DNA of 64,000 bases from an uncultured Eubacteriales bacterium (GTDB lineage: Bacteria > Bacillota > Clostridia > Saccharofermentanales > Saccharofermentanaceae). The first letter of the stretch is position 1, and every line of letters begins with the position of its first letter. Below the pieces are notes generated by a model that worked only from the letters and a program-made list of their open reading frames with translations, was not told where the DNA came from and did not search any database. This document shows, one piece after another, positions 1 through 8,997 of this stretch. The stretch spans positions 1 through 64,000 of the forward strand of contig OMWK01000011.1 in the NCBI GenBank assembly GCA_900314745.1, in the 5' to 3' direction. The position numbers and the translations under genes were made by a program.

Positions 1-192
1 CACCGTCACCGTCACCGAAGGAGACCCATCCACCGTAGTCTGCTGGATGGTGATGTTGTTCACACTGGTCAGATTGTACAGGTTCCCCACAGTTTTGTAT
101 TCGTTGAAGTTCCGGTTTCGCACATTGTCCCAGCTGTCCCCGGGCTCCCGGACCACCGCTTCCCGGGCCACGGACCGGGCCACATTGTTGAA
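1..192 (-). CDS. GC-rich partial reading frame, unrecognised
   Basis: A minus-strand frame is open from the window edge through this stretch and reads like real protein (...ITFNNVARSVAREAVV..., ...NVRNRNFNEYKTVGNLY..., ending in an alternating VTVTV run at the edge). Codons strongly favour G/C in third position (GTG, GCC, CGG, CTG, ACC), unlike every other gene in the window. I do not recognise a family; the Asn/Thr/Val-rich character would fit a secreted or pilin-like beta-rich protein, but that is a guess. The frame stays open beyond 192, but from about 193 the opposite strand is unmistakably lexA, so the coding signal is taken to stop at the junction. It may be foreign DNA or an assembly chimera. 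Confidence 0.35.
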
Positions 193-369
193 GGTGATAT
201 AATCGCTGCCCTTATCAATGATGAAGCTACTGTTAAGAGGTATGGAAAGGTTAATGGTGTTCCTTATCTGTTCCCCGAGAATGATGCATACTCCCCTATT
301 CCATTTAACACGGAAGACTGCAGGATATTGGGCAAAGTTGTCGGCCTGCACAGGTATTCTATAGACTGA
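193..369 (+). pseudogene. lexA: LexA repressor, C-terminal fragment
   Basis: The plus-strand frame reads GDIIAALINDEATVKRY, then LFPENDAYSPI, and ends ILGKVVGLHRYSID before TGA at 367-369. This is the C-terminal half of the LexA peptidase (S24) domain: the Lys of the TVKR motif (codon 235-237) is the general base of the Ser/Lys self-cleavage dyad, and PEND and GKVVG are family hallmarks. The catalytic Ser and the whole winged-helix DNA-binding part are missing because the frame meets unrelated GC-rich sequence just upstream of 193. In Clostridia lexA often lies beside miaA/mutL/mutS, so the position is native and convergent with miaA. Whether the truncation is biological or a contig-end artefact cannot be told here. 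Confidence 0.85.
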
Positions 370-497
370 TATAAGACATGTCTTTGTTCCTCCTTTAAGG
401 TCTACAAAGACTATATCAACTCACATCATCCGGTTCATCAGATCCTCTGTATTATCATCACAAAACCCGCGATATATAAGGATCTTTTGAGATAATT

Positions 498-541
498 GTG
501 CAAAAATCGCACAACTTCCAAGGGTTGTGCATTTTTTGCAC
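498..541. terminator. Bidirectional intrinsic terminator between lexA and miaA
   Basis: Inverted repeat with 18-base arms at 498-515 and 524-541 around an 8-base loop. The core stem GCACAAC/GTTGTGC (509-515 with 524-530) is followed by ATTTTTT on the plus strand and by GATTTTT on the minus strand, so it can end both lexA (+) and miaA (-) transcripts. The rest of 370-497 holds no gene I can support. Confidence 0.85.
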
Positions 542-547
542 ACTATG

Positions 548-1492
548 TTACTTCTTAATGGAATCCAGAATGAATGAAGCCTGATCCTTCGAATTAAGAT
601 TTCTGTCTATCTTGATGATGTTATCGATATACCTGAACCAGGTAAGCTGTCTTTTGGCAAAATGCCTTGTATTAAGTTTAATCTCATAAGCCACGCGCTC
701 AATGGTGCTTCCGGGTTCATTATCTATGAGCGGCAGGAACTCTTTGTATCCTATCGCCTGACAGCATGTGGTCTTACGGTCTATCGGAAGTGAATACAGA
801 TATCTCGCCTCTTTCTCAAGACCTTCATCCATCATGATATCCACACGCCTGTTTATCCTGTCGTAAAGGATGGATCTGTCATCTTCATAATCTACCTCGA
901 ACAATCTGAAGTTATAAAGGGGGCCTTCCTTGATCGAATCCTGATTGCGCTCTGTCTTGGTCTTTCCCGTAGCCTCATAAACTGCAAGAGCCCTTATTAC
1001 ACGCCTTGTGTTATTCGGATGAATCTTCTCCGCAGACTCGGGATCTGCTTCAGCAAGTCTTCTGTAGATGCCTTCAATCCCTTCTTTGCGGTATTCTTCG
1101 TACAGTTGTTCCGTTATGATGTCCGAATCGGAATCCTCTTCAAATGAGATGCCGTCCTTAAGAGCCGAGATGTATTGTCCCGTGCCACCGCATATAACCG
1201 GAAGCTTTCCTCTTCCGATTATGTCCTCAATACAATTCAAGCAGCCTTCAACATACATAGATACATTGAAGTCATCACCGGGGTTGATGATATCGATCAT
1301 ATGGTGAGGTATTCTCGCCTGTTCATCGGGCGTTGCCTTGGCAGTTCCTACATCCAAATGCTTATATATCTGCATCGAATCGCAAGAAATCAGCTCACCG
1401 CCGGTCATTCCGCACAGTTCGAGAGCCGAAGCGCTCTTGCCGCTCGCCGTAGGTCCCGTGATTACGGGAATGACTATCTCAGGGTATTTCAT
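548..1492 (-). CDS. miaA: tRNA dimethylallyltransferase MiaA
   Basis: Transfers a dimethylallyl group from DMAPP to N6 of A37 in tRNAs reading UNN codons. At 314 residues it has the usual family length. Visible: P-loop GPTASGKSA at residues 13-21, the SCDSMQIYKHLDVGTAK segment that follows in all MiaA proteins, the GGTGQYISAL segment, and HPNNTRRVIRALAVYEATGK in the middle. The start ATG overlaps the mutL stop as ATGA, so translation is probably coupled. It is the last gene of miaB-mutS-mutL-miaA and ends before the two-way terminator at 498-541. Its product is the substrate of MiaB, encoded at the head of the same operon. Confidence 0.97.
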   Translation of the reverse strand: MKYPEIVIPVITGPTASGKSASALELCGMTGGELISCDSMQIYKHLDVGTAKATPDEQARIPHHMIDIINPGDDFNVSMYVEGCLNCIEDIIGRGKLPVICGGTGQYISALKDGISFEEDSDSDIITEQLYEEYRKEGIEGIYRRLAEADPESAEKIHPNNTRRVIRALAVYEATGKTKTERNQDSIKEGPLYNFRLFEVDYEDDRSILYDRINRRVDIMMDEGLEKEARYLYSLPIDRKTTCCQAIGYKEFLPLIDNEPGSTIERVAYEIKLNTRHFAKRQLTWFRYIDNIIKIDRNLNSKDQASFILDSIKK

Positions 1493-3429
1493 ACAATCCT
1501 CTTGAATCTCTTCTGAAGATCGGATTCCGGGATCTTAATGAATGTAGGTCTTCCATGCGCACAGTGATAAGGATCGATGCAGTCGTGAAGCTGTGATATG
1601 AGCGAGAGTGCCTCTTCTTTGGTAATGACGTCATGAGCCTTAATGGCAGCCTTGCAGGCCGTTGTCTGGATCAGTGATACCCATACATTGCTCTTGGACG
1701 GAACCTCACGCTTTAAGTCTTCAAGGACCTGTGTGAAGAACACCTGAGGCTTGGACATCGATTTAAGACGGTCTTCCGCTCTTGTCGCCACGGGAACGGA
1801 TCTTAATGCAATCTGCCTCTCGCCTGCTATATCAATGTCAAATCCGAAGAGCTTGAACCTCTCGATGTTATCGGATACAAACGACATGTCTGATACGGAC
1901 AGATCTATGATCTGAGGCACTAGAAGATCCTGTACGGCCCTGTCCTCACGGTCCATGCGCTCTTTCTTCGAACCGAAGCGCTCGAAGAGCACACGCTCAT
2001 GTGCTGCGTGCTGATCAACAAGGAAAGTGCATGTATCTGACTGCATGATTATGTAAGTCGAGAACAGGAAACCCACAAACTCGGCATTCATGAGTTCTTC
2101 TATATCCGTTCCCGGTATCTCATCAAATTCAATCGGAAGTTCTTCTGAATCTTCAGCCGTGGGAACCGGGGTTTCAGTCTGAACACTAATTGCAGAATCA
2201 TCAGATTCTTCAGCTTTAGAATCATCCTCTTTAATAATGCTGTCTATATCAGGCTTAAATCCCGACAGTATCTTAAGAAGATTATCCGTTGCATTGGCAT
2301 CGGATCTGTCATAAGACTCCCTTACCGACTTCGAAGCAGGCTTGGAAGCGCTGACAGAAGGTGCAGACGGAACCGAATGAACCATTGATACAAAAGCAGC
2401 CGGAGCCGCATCAGAAGATTCGGAAGGTACAGGCATCGGAGCATCAGCAAAAACGGCATTCTTGATACCGTGCAAAACGAGTCTGAAGATTGTGGAATCA
2501 TCCGAGAACTTAACTTCCGCCTTCTGTGGATGAACATTAACGTCAACTCCGCCAGCAGGAATGTAGATACAAAGTATGCAGACGGGATATTTGTGCTTCA
2601 TAACGGATGCCTTATATGCCTCATCGATTGCAGCCGTTACGGCAGCACTTTTGATGGGACGGTCATTAACAAAAACATACTGCATGCTTCTGTTGCCCCT
2701 TACATACGAAGGCTTGCCGGCAAATCCCTTAAGCTTTATGCCGTCCATCTCATATTCCAGTTCAACGAGGCTCGAGGTAAACTCCTTGCCGTATATCGCG
2801 TAGACTGCATCACGCATGTTTCCGTTACCGGGCGTAGACAGTATCTGCTTACCGTCCTTTATAAGTCTGAATGATATGTGAGGATTAATGACGGCGAGCT
2901 TTTCGACGAGGGCGCAGATATACATGCTCTCGGTAGAGTCACGCTTCAGGAACTTATAGCGCGCCGGGATGTTGGCGAAGAGATTTCTGACGCTTACGAC
3001 AGTACCCGTGTCAGCAGCAACTTCGCTCTCCTTATAAAGCTCCCCGTCCTGATAATCTATCCTGATGCCCGTCTTCATGTCGGCCATCTTTGTGGTGACC
3101 GAGATATCACTGCAGGCTGCGATGGAAGCTAATGCTTCACCTCTGAAGCCCTGCGTAGACAGGTCATATATGTCCTCCACGGCTCGTATCTTCGATGTCG
3201 CATGGATAAGAAAACACTTATGGGCATCCTCCACATCCATTCCGTAACCGTCGTCACTCACCCTGATAAGAGATATGCCACCGTTCTCAAACTCGACAGT
3301 AACCCTCGAAGCGCAGGCATCAACACTGTTGTCGACAAGCTCCTTTACTACGGATACGGGACGTTCTATGACCTCACCGGCTTTAATTGCATTCGCGGTC
3401 TTAGGATCAAGGACGTTAATTCTGCTCAT
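1489..3429 (-). CDS. mutL: DNA mismatch repair protein MutL
   Basis: GHKL ATPase that links MutS mismatch recognition to strand removal. The N-terminal ATPase half has KELVDNSVDA (catalytic Glu; Asp replaces the second Glu of the usual VENS), DDGYGM, and TQGFRGEALASI. A Ser/Ala/Pro-rich linker covers about residues 330-450. The C-terminal dimerisation domain carries DQHAAHERVLFE near residue 469, matching the DQHA(X)2E(X)4E metal-binding motif of endonuclease-type MutL, plus ACKAAIKAHD and HGRPTF near the end. It is therefore expected to be a nicking MutL, as in bacteria without MutH. It overlaps mutS by 14 nt upstream and miaA by 4 nt downstream. Confidence 0.97.
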   Translation of the reverse strand: MSRINVLDPKTANAIKAGEVIERPVSVVKELVDNSVDACASRVTVEFENGGISLIRVSDDGYGMDVEDAHKCFLIHATSKIRAVEDIYDLSTQGFRGEALASIAACSDISVTTKMADMKTGIRIDYQDGELYKESEVAADTGTVVSVRNLFANIPARYKFLKRDSTESMYICALVEKLAVINPHISFRLIKDGKQILSTPGNGNMRDAVYAIYGKEFTSSLVELEYEMDGIKLKGFAGKPSYVRGNRSMQYVFVNDRPIKSAAVTAAIDEAYKASVMKHKYPVCILCIYIPAGGVDVNVHPQKAEVKFSDDSTIFRLVLHGIKNAVFADAPMPVPSESSDAAPAAFVSMVHSVPSAPSVSASKPASKSVRESYDRSDANATDNLLKILSGFKPDIDSIIKEDDSKAEESDDSAISVQTETPVPTAEDSEELPIEFDEIPGTDIEELMNAEFVGFLFSTYIIMQSDTCTFLVDQHAAHERVLFERFGSKKERMDREDRAVQDLLVPQIIDLSVSDMSFVSDNIERFKLFGFDIDIAGERQIALRSVPVATRAEDRLKSMSKPQVFFTQVLEDLKREVPSKSNVWVSLIQTTACKAAIKAHDVITKEEALSLISQLHDCIDPYHCAHGRPTFIKIPESDLQKRFKRIV

Positions 3430-6073
3430 CTGCGTCTTCCTTTCTGACTGTATCGATGAAACCGTAAAGCAGATTCATTGCCTCGAGCGGAGTAACTCTT
3501 GTTATGTCGATCTCACGGAGCGCATTGCGGATGCTGTCCTCTTTCCTGTAGTAAACATTGTCCGGATTAAAGATCGAATCCTGTCCCGGTAGCTCGGCAT
3601 CATCCGAGGTCTTGATCTCGCCCAAGCGCTCAAGTTCCTTAAGTATATTTCTGGACCTCATGAGAACGTCGGAAGGAACGCCAGCGAGCCTTGCAACTTC
3701 AATGCCGTATGAATCAGAAGTGCCGCCTTCGACTATCTTATGAAGGAATACTACGCCGTCGTCGTTCTCAGATACATCAACGTGGTTGTTGAAGATACCG
3801 TGAACCGTCTTCTCGAGGCGGTTGAGTTCGTGGTAATGCGTGGCAAAGATCGTTCTGGCATACAATATCTTAGGATCTGCTATATACTCGAGAACTGCCC
3901 ACGCTATCGACAGACCGTCGTAAGTTGAAGTACCTCGGCCTACCTCATCAAGAAGAAGCAGGCTCGATGCCGAAGCATTCTTAAGTATTCCCGCCACTTC
4001 CTTCATCTCTACCATGAATGTGGACTGACCCATCGAGATATCGTCAGATGCGCCGATTCGCGTGAAGATCTTATCTACGAGACCTATGTGCGCAGAAGAA
4101 GCAGGAACAAAGGAACCCATCTGAGCCATCAGCACTATAATGGCTGTCTGTCTCATGTATGTGGATTTACCAGCCATATTGGGACCCGTGAGCACCATTA
4201 TGCGCCGTTCCTCATCGATATCTGTATCATTGGGAACAAAACGGTCAACACCTGAGAGCATCTGCTCTATTACGGGATGCCTTCCGTCGCGGATCTCAAG
4301 GGCATTCGAGTTATCGACAACGGGGCGCGTATACTTCTCCTTGTCTGCAAGTTCTGCCAAAGATGAGATGACATCAATAAGAGCAGCTGCACGCGCACTG
4401 CCGAAAAGCCTGTCAGAAGCAGCCTTAACCTTCTCTCTTATCTCTACGAAGAGATTATATTCAAGCGTGGTTCTCTTGGATGTTGCACCAAGTATCTTTA
4501 CCTCAAGCTCCTTAAGCTCAGGCGAGATGTATCGCTCATTATTTGCGAGGGTCTGCTTACGCTCGTATTCAGGCGGCAGTTCCTTAACGCTTCTTGGAAC
4601 TTCCACATAGTAGCCGAATACACGGTTATAACCGATTCTTAGAGTCTTGATACCGGTCTTCTCTCTCTCCCTTATCTCGAGTTCACCGATGTAGTTGGTG
4701 GCATTGGATGCTATATCCCTTAACTCATCGCATTCCGCGTTGTACCCGGGCTTAATGATGTCTCCGTCAGTTATGGTAAGCGGAGGATCCTCAGCTATCG
4801 ATTTATCGAGAAGCTCATATATGTCATCAAGCGGATCCAGGATGCTGTTTATCTCGCGGAAGATGCCCTTGGAGAACCTTGAAGCCGCTTCCTTAAGGAA
4901 AGGTAGCTTACCAAGGGAATTTCTAAGCGACAGCATCTCACGGGCATTTATGCTTCCGAGTGACACCTTAGAGGCGAGTCTCTCGATATCGTAAAGACCT
5001 GTGAGAGATTCGATAAGTTCCTGCCTGTCGATAAACCTGTCATAGCATTCGCCGACGGCATCAAGTCTCGCATTTATCGCACTTGTGATTATGAGAGGTT
5101 CCTCTATCCATTTACGGAGAAGTCTCCCTCCCATAGAAGTCTTGGTGCGGTCTATCGCCCAGAGAAGCGAACCCTTCTTCGAACCCGTTCTTATGGTCTG
5201 TGTAAGTTCGAGGTTTACTCTGGTGCTGTAGTCGATCTCCATGGTCTCGGATACCTTGAAGCAATTGACTGAATTAAGGTGCATGACCTTGTTGGTCTGT
5301 GACTCATCAGCATATGAGATAAGAGCTTGGCAGGCACTGATCATAAGGTCGCTGTCCTTGAACTTATCAGCTCCGTATATCTTAAACTGCTTGTTGCTTC
5401 TAAGATCCGATGATACAAAGTCCCTCTCAGATCTCTCGGTATAAGAGATCTCAAAGGCCTGTCTTAATACCTTGTAGCAGTTCGATGACGTAAATCCCGG
5501 ATTATAGATGATCTCCGAAGGAGAATACTTACCAATGAGATTGATAAGATGCTCATCATTGCCGGTAAAATCGAGCTGTGTGGCTTCAAAATCACCCGTT
5601 GTTATATCGGCAACGGCAACGCCGTACTGGTTTCCGACACACATGATACTCATAAGGAAATTATTCTTCCTGTCATCAAGCTCATTCGTATCTGTCATTG
5701 TGCCTGGGGTAAGAACCTGGACGATGCCCCTCTTGACGAGACCTTTCGCCGTGGCAGGGTCTTCCAGCTGCTCGCAGATGGCTACCTTATAACCCTCATT
5801 TACAAGGCGTGCCGCATAGGACTTATAAGCGTGATGCGGAACTCCGCACATAGGAGCTCTCATACCGCTTCCGCAGTCCCTTGCTGTCAAAGTCAGCTCA
5901 AGCGTCTTACTAACAAGCAGCGCGTCATCAAAGAAGCACTCATAGAAGTCACCGAGTCTGTAGAAGATAATCTTCTCGCCCATCTGACGCTTCAGATCGG
6001 CATACTTCTGCATCATCGGAGAAAGGCTCTCGTAAGGCACGTCATCAAGGCGTAATTCTTTGTTCTGTGTCAT
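3416..6073 (-). CDS. mutS: DNA mismatch repair protein MutS
   Basis: Recognises mispairs and small loops and signals to MutL by ATP-driven sliding-clamp formation. The protein has the full MutS1 length (885 residues). Seen: mismatch-wedge Phe-x-Glu at residues 43-45 (GDFYECFF), the connector and lever/clamp regions, Walker A GPNMAGKSTYMRQ near residue 630, and Walker B/signature DEVGRGTSTYDG. Its ATG overlaps the miaB stop as ATGA, and its end overlaps the mutL start by 14 nt. Expression is likely governed by the promoter upstream of miaB. Confidence 0.97.
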   Translation of the reverse strand: MTQNKELRLDDVPYESLSPMMQKYADLKRQMGEKIIFYRLGDFYECFFDDALLVSKTLELTLTARDCGSGMRAPMCGVPHHAYKSYAARLVNEGYKVAICEQLEDPATAKGLVKRGIVQVLTPGTMTDTNELDDRKNNFLMSIMCVGNQYGVAVADITTGDFEATQLDFTGNDEHLINLIGKYSPSEIIYNPGFTSSNCYKVLRQAFEISYTERSERDFVSSDLRSNKQFKIYGADKFKDSDLMISACQALISYADESQTNKVMHLNSVNCFKVSETMEIDYSTRVNLELTQTIRTGSKKGSLLWAIDRTKTSMGGRLLRKWIEEPLIITSAINARLDAVGECYDRFIDRQELIESLTGLYDIERLASKVSLGSINAREMLSLRNSLGKLPFLKEAASRFSKGIFREINSILDPLDDIYELLDKSIAEDPPLTITDGDIIKPGYNAECDELRDIASNATNYIGELEIREREKTGIKTLRIGYNRVFGYYVEVPRSVKELPPEYERKQTLANNERYISPELKELEVKILGATSKRTTLEYNLFVEIREKVKAASDRLFGSARAAALIDVISSLAELADKEKYTRPVVDNSNALEIRDGRHPVIEQMLSGVDRFVPNDTDIDEERRIMVLTGPNMAGKSTYMRQTAIIVLMAQMGSFVPASSAHIGLVDKIFTRIGASDDISMGQSTFMVEMKEVAGILKNASASSLLLLDEVGRGTSTYDGLSIAWAVLEYIADPKILYARTIFATHYHELNRLEKTVHGIFNNHVDVSENDDGVVFLHKIVEGGTSDSYGIEVARLAGVPSDVLMRSRNILKELERLGEIKTSDDAELPGQDSIFNPDNVYYRKEDSIRNALREIDITRVTPLEAMNLLYGFIDTVRKEDADEQN

Positions 6074-7524
6074 TTGAGCCTCACCATCTCTCCATCAACC
6101 GAATACGGACGTGCATTTGTGAACTTGACATCACAGAGCATTCCTTCGTAATCATCGGCAGATCTGCCTTCTACCTTAAGTTCTTCAGGGATCGTAAAGT
6201 TAACAAGATGATTGGAAAGCGTTCTTCCCGTAAGTATGTCGGGAGCCGTGGAACTTCGGCCCTCGATCAATATCTCCTCAGTCTTACCGACCTTGGCAAG
6301 GTTAGACTTATATGCAAGATCGTTCTGAATGGCAAGAAGTCTTCCGAATCTCTCAGTAACGACATCATGAGGAATCTGATCCTCCATCAATGCCGCTTTG
6401 GTTCCGGGGCGCTTGGAATACTGGAAAGTAAAGGCAGAATCAAATTCGCATTCCTTCACAACATCCAAAGTGCAGGCAAAATCCTCTTCCGTCTCACCGG
6501 GGAAACCGACGATGATATCCGTGGATATTGAACCGTGAGGCACCTTCTCCCTGAAATAATGAACAGTCTTGAGATAATCCTCTATGTTATAGGGTCTGTT
6601 CATAAGCTTAAGTATCCTGTCAGAACCGGACTGAAGAGGAAGATGAAGGTGTGTCTCAATGTTGGGATTGGAAGAGACGATGTCAACAATCTCCGTGGAT
6701 ATATCCTTGGGATGGGATGACATGAACCTTATCCTGTTAAATCCATCTATCTTCGATGCTGCCTCGAGAATATCAGGGAAACGCTCACCGTTGCTGCCCT
6801 TATACGAGTTAACGTTCTGACCGAGAAGCATTACTTCCTTGTAACCCTGAGATGCGAGCTTATTAAGCTCATCAATGATCTCGGACATATCACGGGATCT
6901 CTCACGACCTCTTGCATAAGGAACGATGCAGTATGTGCAGAAATTGTTGCATCCGTACATGATAGGCACGAGAGCCCTAAACTTCCTCTTCCTCATAATG
7001 GGAACGAGAGAATCATCAACGATGTAATCCTCTGCGGATATATTAACGAGCTGCTTCTTCCTTCCTACAGCATCCCTTAGGAACACCGGGAAAAGATGGA
7101 GTTGCTGGGGATCAAAAACGAGATCAACGTAGGGGAAACTCTTCTTAATCTTCTCAACGTTCTCGGGGACCTTGGTCATACAGCCGCATACGGCTATGAT
7201 TTTATCTTTGTCGGACTTCTTATCTGCCTTAACAATGCCGAGATTGCCGAAGAGCCTGTCTTCAGCATTCTCTCTTACGGCACATGTGTTGAAGATGATC
7301 ACATCGGCAGGAGCATCCTCCCTGGCCTCCTTAAGGCCCATGCTCTGAAGCATTCCGCACAGTTTCTCGGAATCTGACTCATTAAGCTGACAGCCGTAAG
7401 TTCTGACATTATATGTGATATCACGGCCCTTAGAAGCTTTCAGAGCCTGAAAGTATTCGACAAGCTCCTTCAATGCGAGATCCCGCTCGCGGAGATCTTC
7501 TGGATTTACCCTTATTACAGCCAT
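6070..7524 (-). CDS. miaB: tRNA-2-methylthio-N6-dimethylallyladenosine synthase MiaB
   Basis: Radical SAM methylthiotransferase that adds the 2-methylthio group to i6A37 in tRNA. Three N-terminal cysteines of the UPF0004 domain are present (TYGCQLNESDSE, FNTCAVRENAE, CGCM), the radical SAM motif is NNFCTYCIVPYARG (CX3CX2C), and a TRAM domain closes the protein. A longer TTG-started frame runs to 7548, but that codon would sit inside the -10 box at 7552-7557. The ATG at 7524 is preceded by AGGAAAGG at good spacing, so I use the 484-residue form. First gene of the miaB-mutS-mutL-miaA operon. Confidence 0.95.
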   Translation of the reverse strand: MAVIRVNPEDLRERDLALKELVEYFQALKASKGRDITYNVRTYGCQLNESDSEKLCGMLQSMGLKEAREDAPADVIIFNTCAVRENAEDRLFGNLGIVKADKKSDKDKIIAVCGCMTKVPENVEKIKKSFPYVDLVFDPQQLHLFPVFLRDAVGRKKQLVNISAEDYIVDDSLVPIMRKRKFRALVPIMYGCNNFCTYCIVPYARGRERSRDMSEIIDELNKLASQGYKEVMLLGQNVNSYKGSNGERFPDILEAASKIDGFNRIRFMSSHPKDISTEIVDIVSSNPNIETHLHLPLQSGSDRILKLMNRPYNIEDYLKTVHYFREKVPHGSISTDIIVGFPGETEEDFACTLDVVKECEFDSAFTFQYSKRPGTKAALMEDQIPHDVVTERFGRLLAIQNDLAYKSNLAKVGKTEEILIEGRSSTAPDILTGRTLSNHLVNFTIPEELKVEGRSADDYEGMLCDVKFTNARPYSVDGEMVRLK

Positions 7525-7551
7525 TATTGTTTCCTTTCCTATGAACAATTA

Positions 7552-7583
7552 ATTATACTAAAAAAACTTATTATTGTTATAAT
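7552..7583. promoter_or_regulatory. Divergent promoters for miaB (-) and the PBP5-like gene (+)
   Basis: Minus strand: TATAAT at 7557-7552 places a start site near 7545, giving miaB a leader of about 20 nt that contains its AGGAAAGG. Plus strand: TATAAT at 7578-7583 lies only 7 nt before the ATG at 7591, so that transcript would begin at or next to the start codon. Neither has a convincing -35 hexamer. Confidence 0.6.
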
Positions 7584-7590
7584 CATATTC

Positions 7591-8997
7591 ATGAAAAGAA
7601 TTATGTCGTTGTTTCTGAGCGCAATGCTTACGGTGTGCCTGTTATTCCCGGGCGCAGTACTTGCAGTAAACGACGATCTCGATAATCCCGATGACGATAT
7701 CATCTCCCAGAACGAAGCCCGTTACGACCTTCTGACGGATATTCCGCCCGATGCACCAGAGGTAACCGGTACGTCATATATTCTCTACGATGCAGAATCC
7801 GACACAGTGCTTCTCGGCAAGAACATAGATGCACAGGTACAGCCTGCGGCTATTACCAAGCTCATGACAGTCCTTCTCGCTCTCGAGAACCTCGATCTTG
7901 ATGATACGATCACGGTTACGCAGCCGATGTACATCGGAATTCCCGAGAATTACTACACACTCGGCGTTACTGAAGGCGAGGAAGTTACGGTAAGAGACCT
8001 TATTTATGCCGCTTTGCTCGAGTCTGACAGCGACGCCTGCCTTTGCCTTGCGATCAAGATATCCGGCGCCGAATCGCTTTTCACCGGGCTTATGAATTCA
8101 AGAGCAACTGAACTTGGATGCACGAACACCTTCTTTACCAACTGCTACGGCAACGATGACGTAAGCAACGTCTCCACGGCGCACGACATGGCACTGATCC
8201 TCAACGCCTGCACGGACAATCAGGACTTCGTCGACATCTCCACCACCTATCAGCACACAATGCTCGGCACCAACCTTTATGCCGATTCCAGAGTAATATC
8301 CAATGCCAACAGATTCATCTCAACACAGGAATACTCCTACGATTACTATGTCGGAGGACTCACCGGATTTGCTGAGAATGTCGGTTATTCCATAGCATCA
8401 GCAGCATCCAAGAGCGGACGTAAGCTAGTAGGCATTATCCTCGGCGCGACGGATTCACTCGGCCGTTACTCCGACATGATCGACATGTTCGACAGCGGTT
8501 ATTCGGCATTCTCCACCCTCCCTATCGATCAGGGTGAGTTCATGCCTCTTTATAACGACACAATCGAGCAGATCAACTCGGCATTGCTCGGCACGGATCT
8601 TGCCGTAATGGAATCTTCGATCACACTCTCGCCTTATCTTACGACTACATCTTCGAGGGTAGCGCTGGGAAGCTACAATACTGTGGAGTTATCAAACGTC
8701 ATTATCGATACATCATCGATGGAAAATCAGTATTTCCGGATACCCGTATTAAGAGTCTTCAACGACGGCAAGACCTATATTGTAGGTGTTCTTGACATTG
8801 AAGTCGGCGAGAAAGACAATCTGATCCCGATAAACCCGGAGAAGCGTTCAATCTGGACGGCTCTTAAGACCGCACTCGTAACGCTCATCGTAATACTTGC
8901 ACTTCTCATAATTCTCGTATATTCCCTGATCATCTTCAGGCGCAAGGCAAGAAGACGTGCCTCAAGAGAATTCAAGAACAAGAATAAAATGCTTTAA
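7591..8997 (+). CDS. PBP5/DacF-like D,D-carboxypeptidase homologue with altered active site
   Basis: 468 residues: signal peptide (about 1-25), a serine-type D-Ala-D-Ala carboxypeptidase (peptidase S11) domain about 55-310, a PBP5-C-like beta domain, and a C-terminal membrane helix (about 430-450) followed by a basic tail, as in membrane-anchored DacF. Aligned by eye with DacF-type sequences, all three catalytic motifs differ: SxxK reads AITK (Ala87, Lys90 kept), SxN reads SDS (145-147), and KTG reads LTG (257-259). The frame is intact, so this looks like a retained pseudo-enzyme that may bind peptidoglycan or a partner. There is no Shine-Dalgarno before the ATG; see the promoter entry. Its stop overlaps the convergent gene by 4 bp. 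Confidence 0.85.
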   Translation: MKRIMSLFLSAMLTVCLLFPGAVLAVNDDLDNPDDDIISQNEARYDLLTDIPPDAPEVTGTSYILYDAESDTVLLGKNIDAQVQPAAITKLMTVLLALENLDLDDTITVTQPMYIGIPENYYTLGVTEGEEVTVRDLIYAALLESDSDACLCLAIKISGAESLFTGLMNSRATELGCTNTFFTNCYGNDDVSNVSTAHDMALILNACTDNQDFVDISTTYQHTMLGTNLYADSRVISNANRFISTQEYSYDYYVGGLTGFAENVGYSIASAASKSGRKLVGIILGATDSLGRYSDMIDMFDSGYSAFSTLPIDQGEFMPLYNDTIEQINSALLGTDLAVMESSITLSPYLTTTSSRVALGSYNTVELSNVIIDTSSMENQYFRIPVLRVFNDGKTYIVGVLDIEVGEKDNLIPINPEKRSIWTALKTALVTLIVILALLIILVYSLIIFRRKARRRASREFKNKNKML

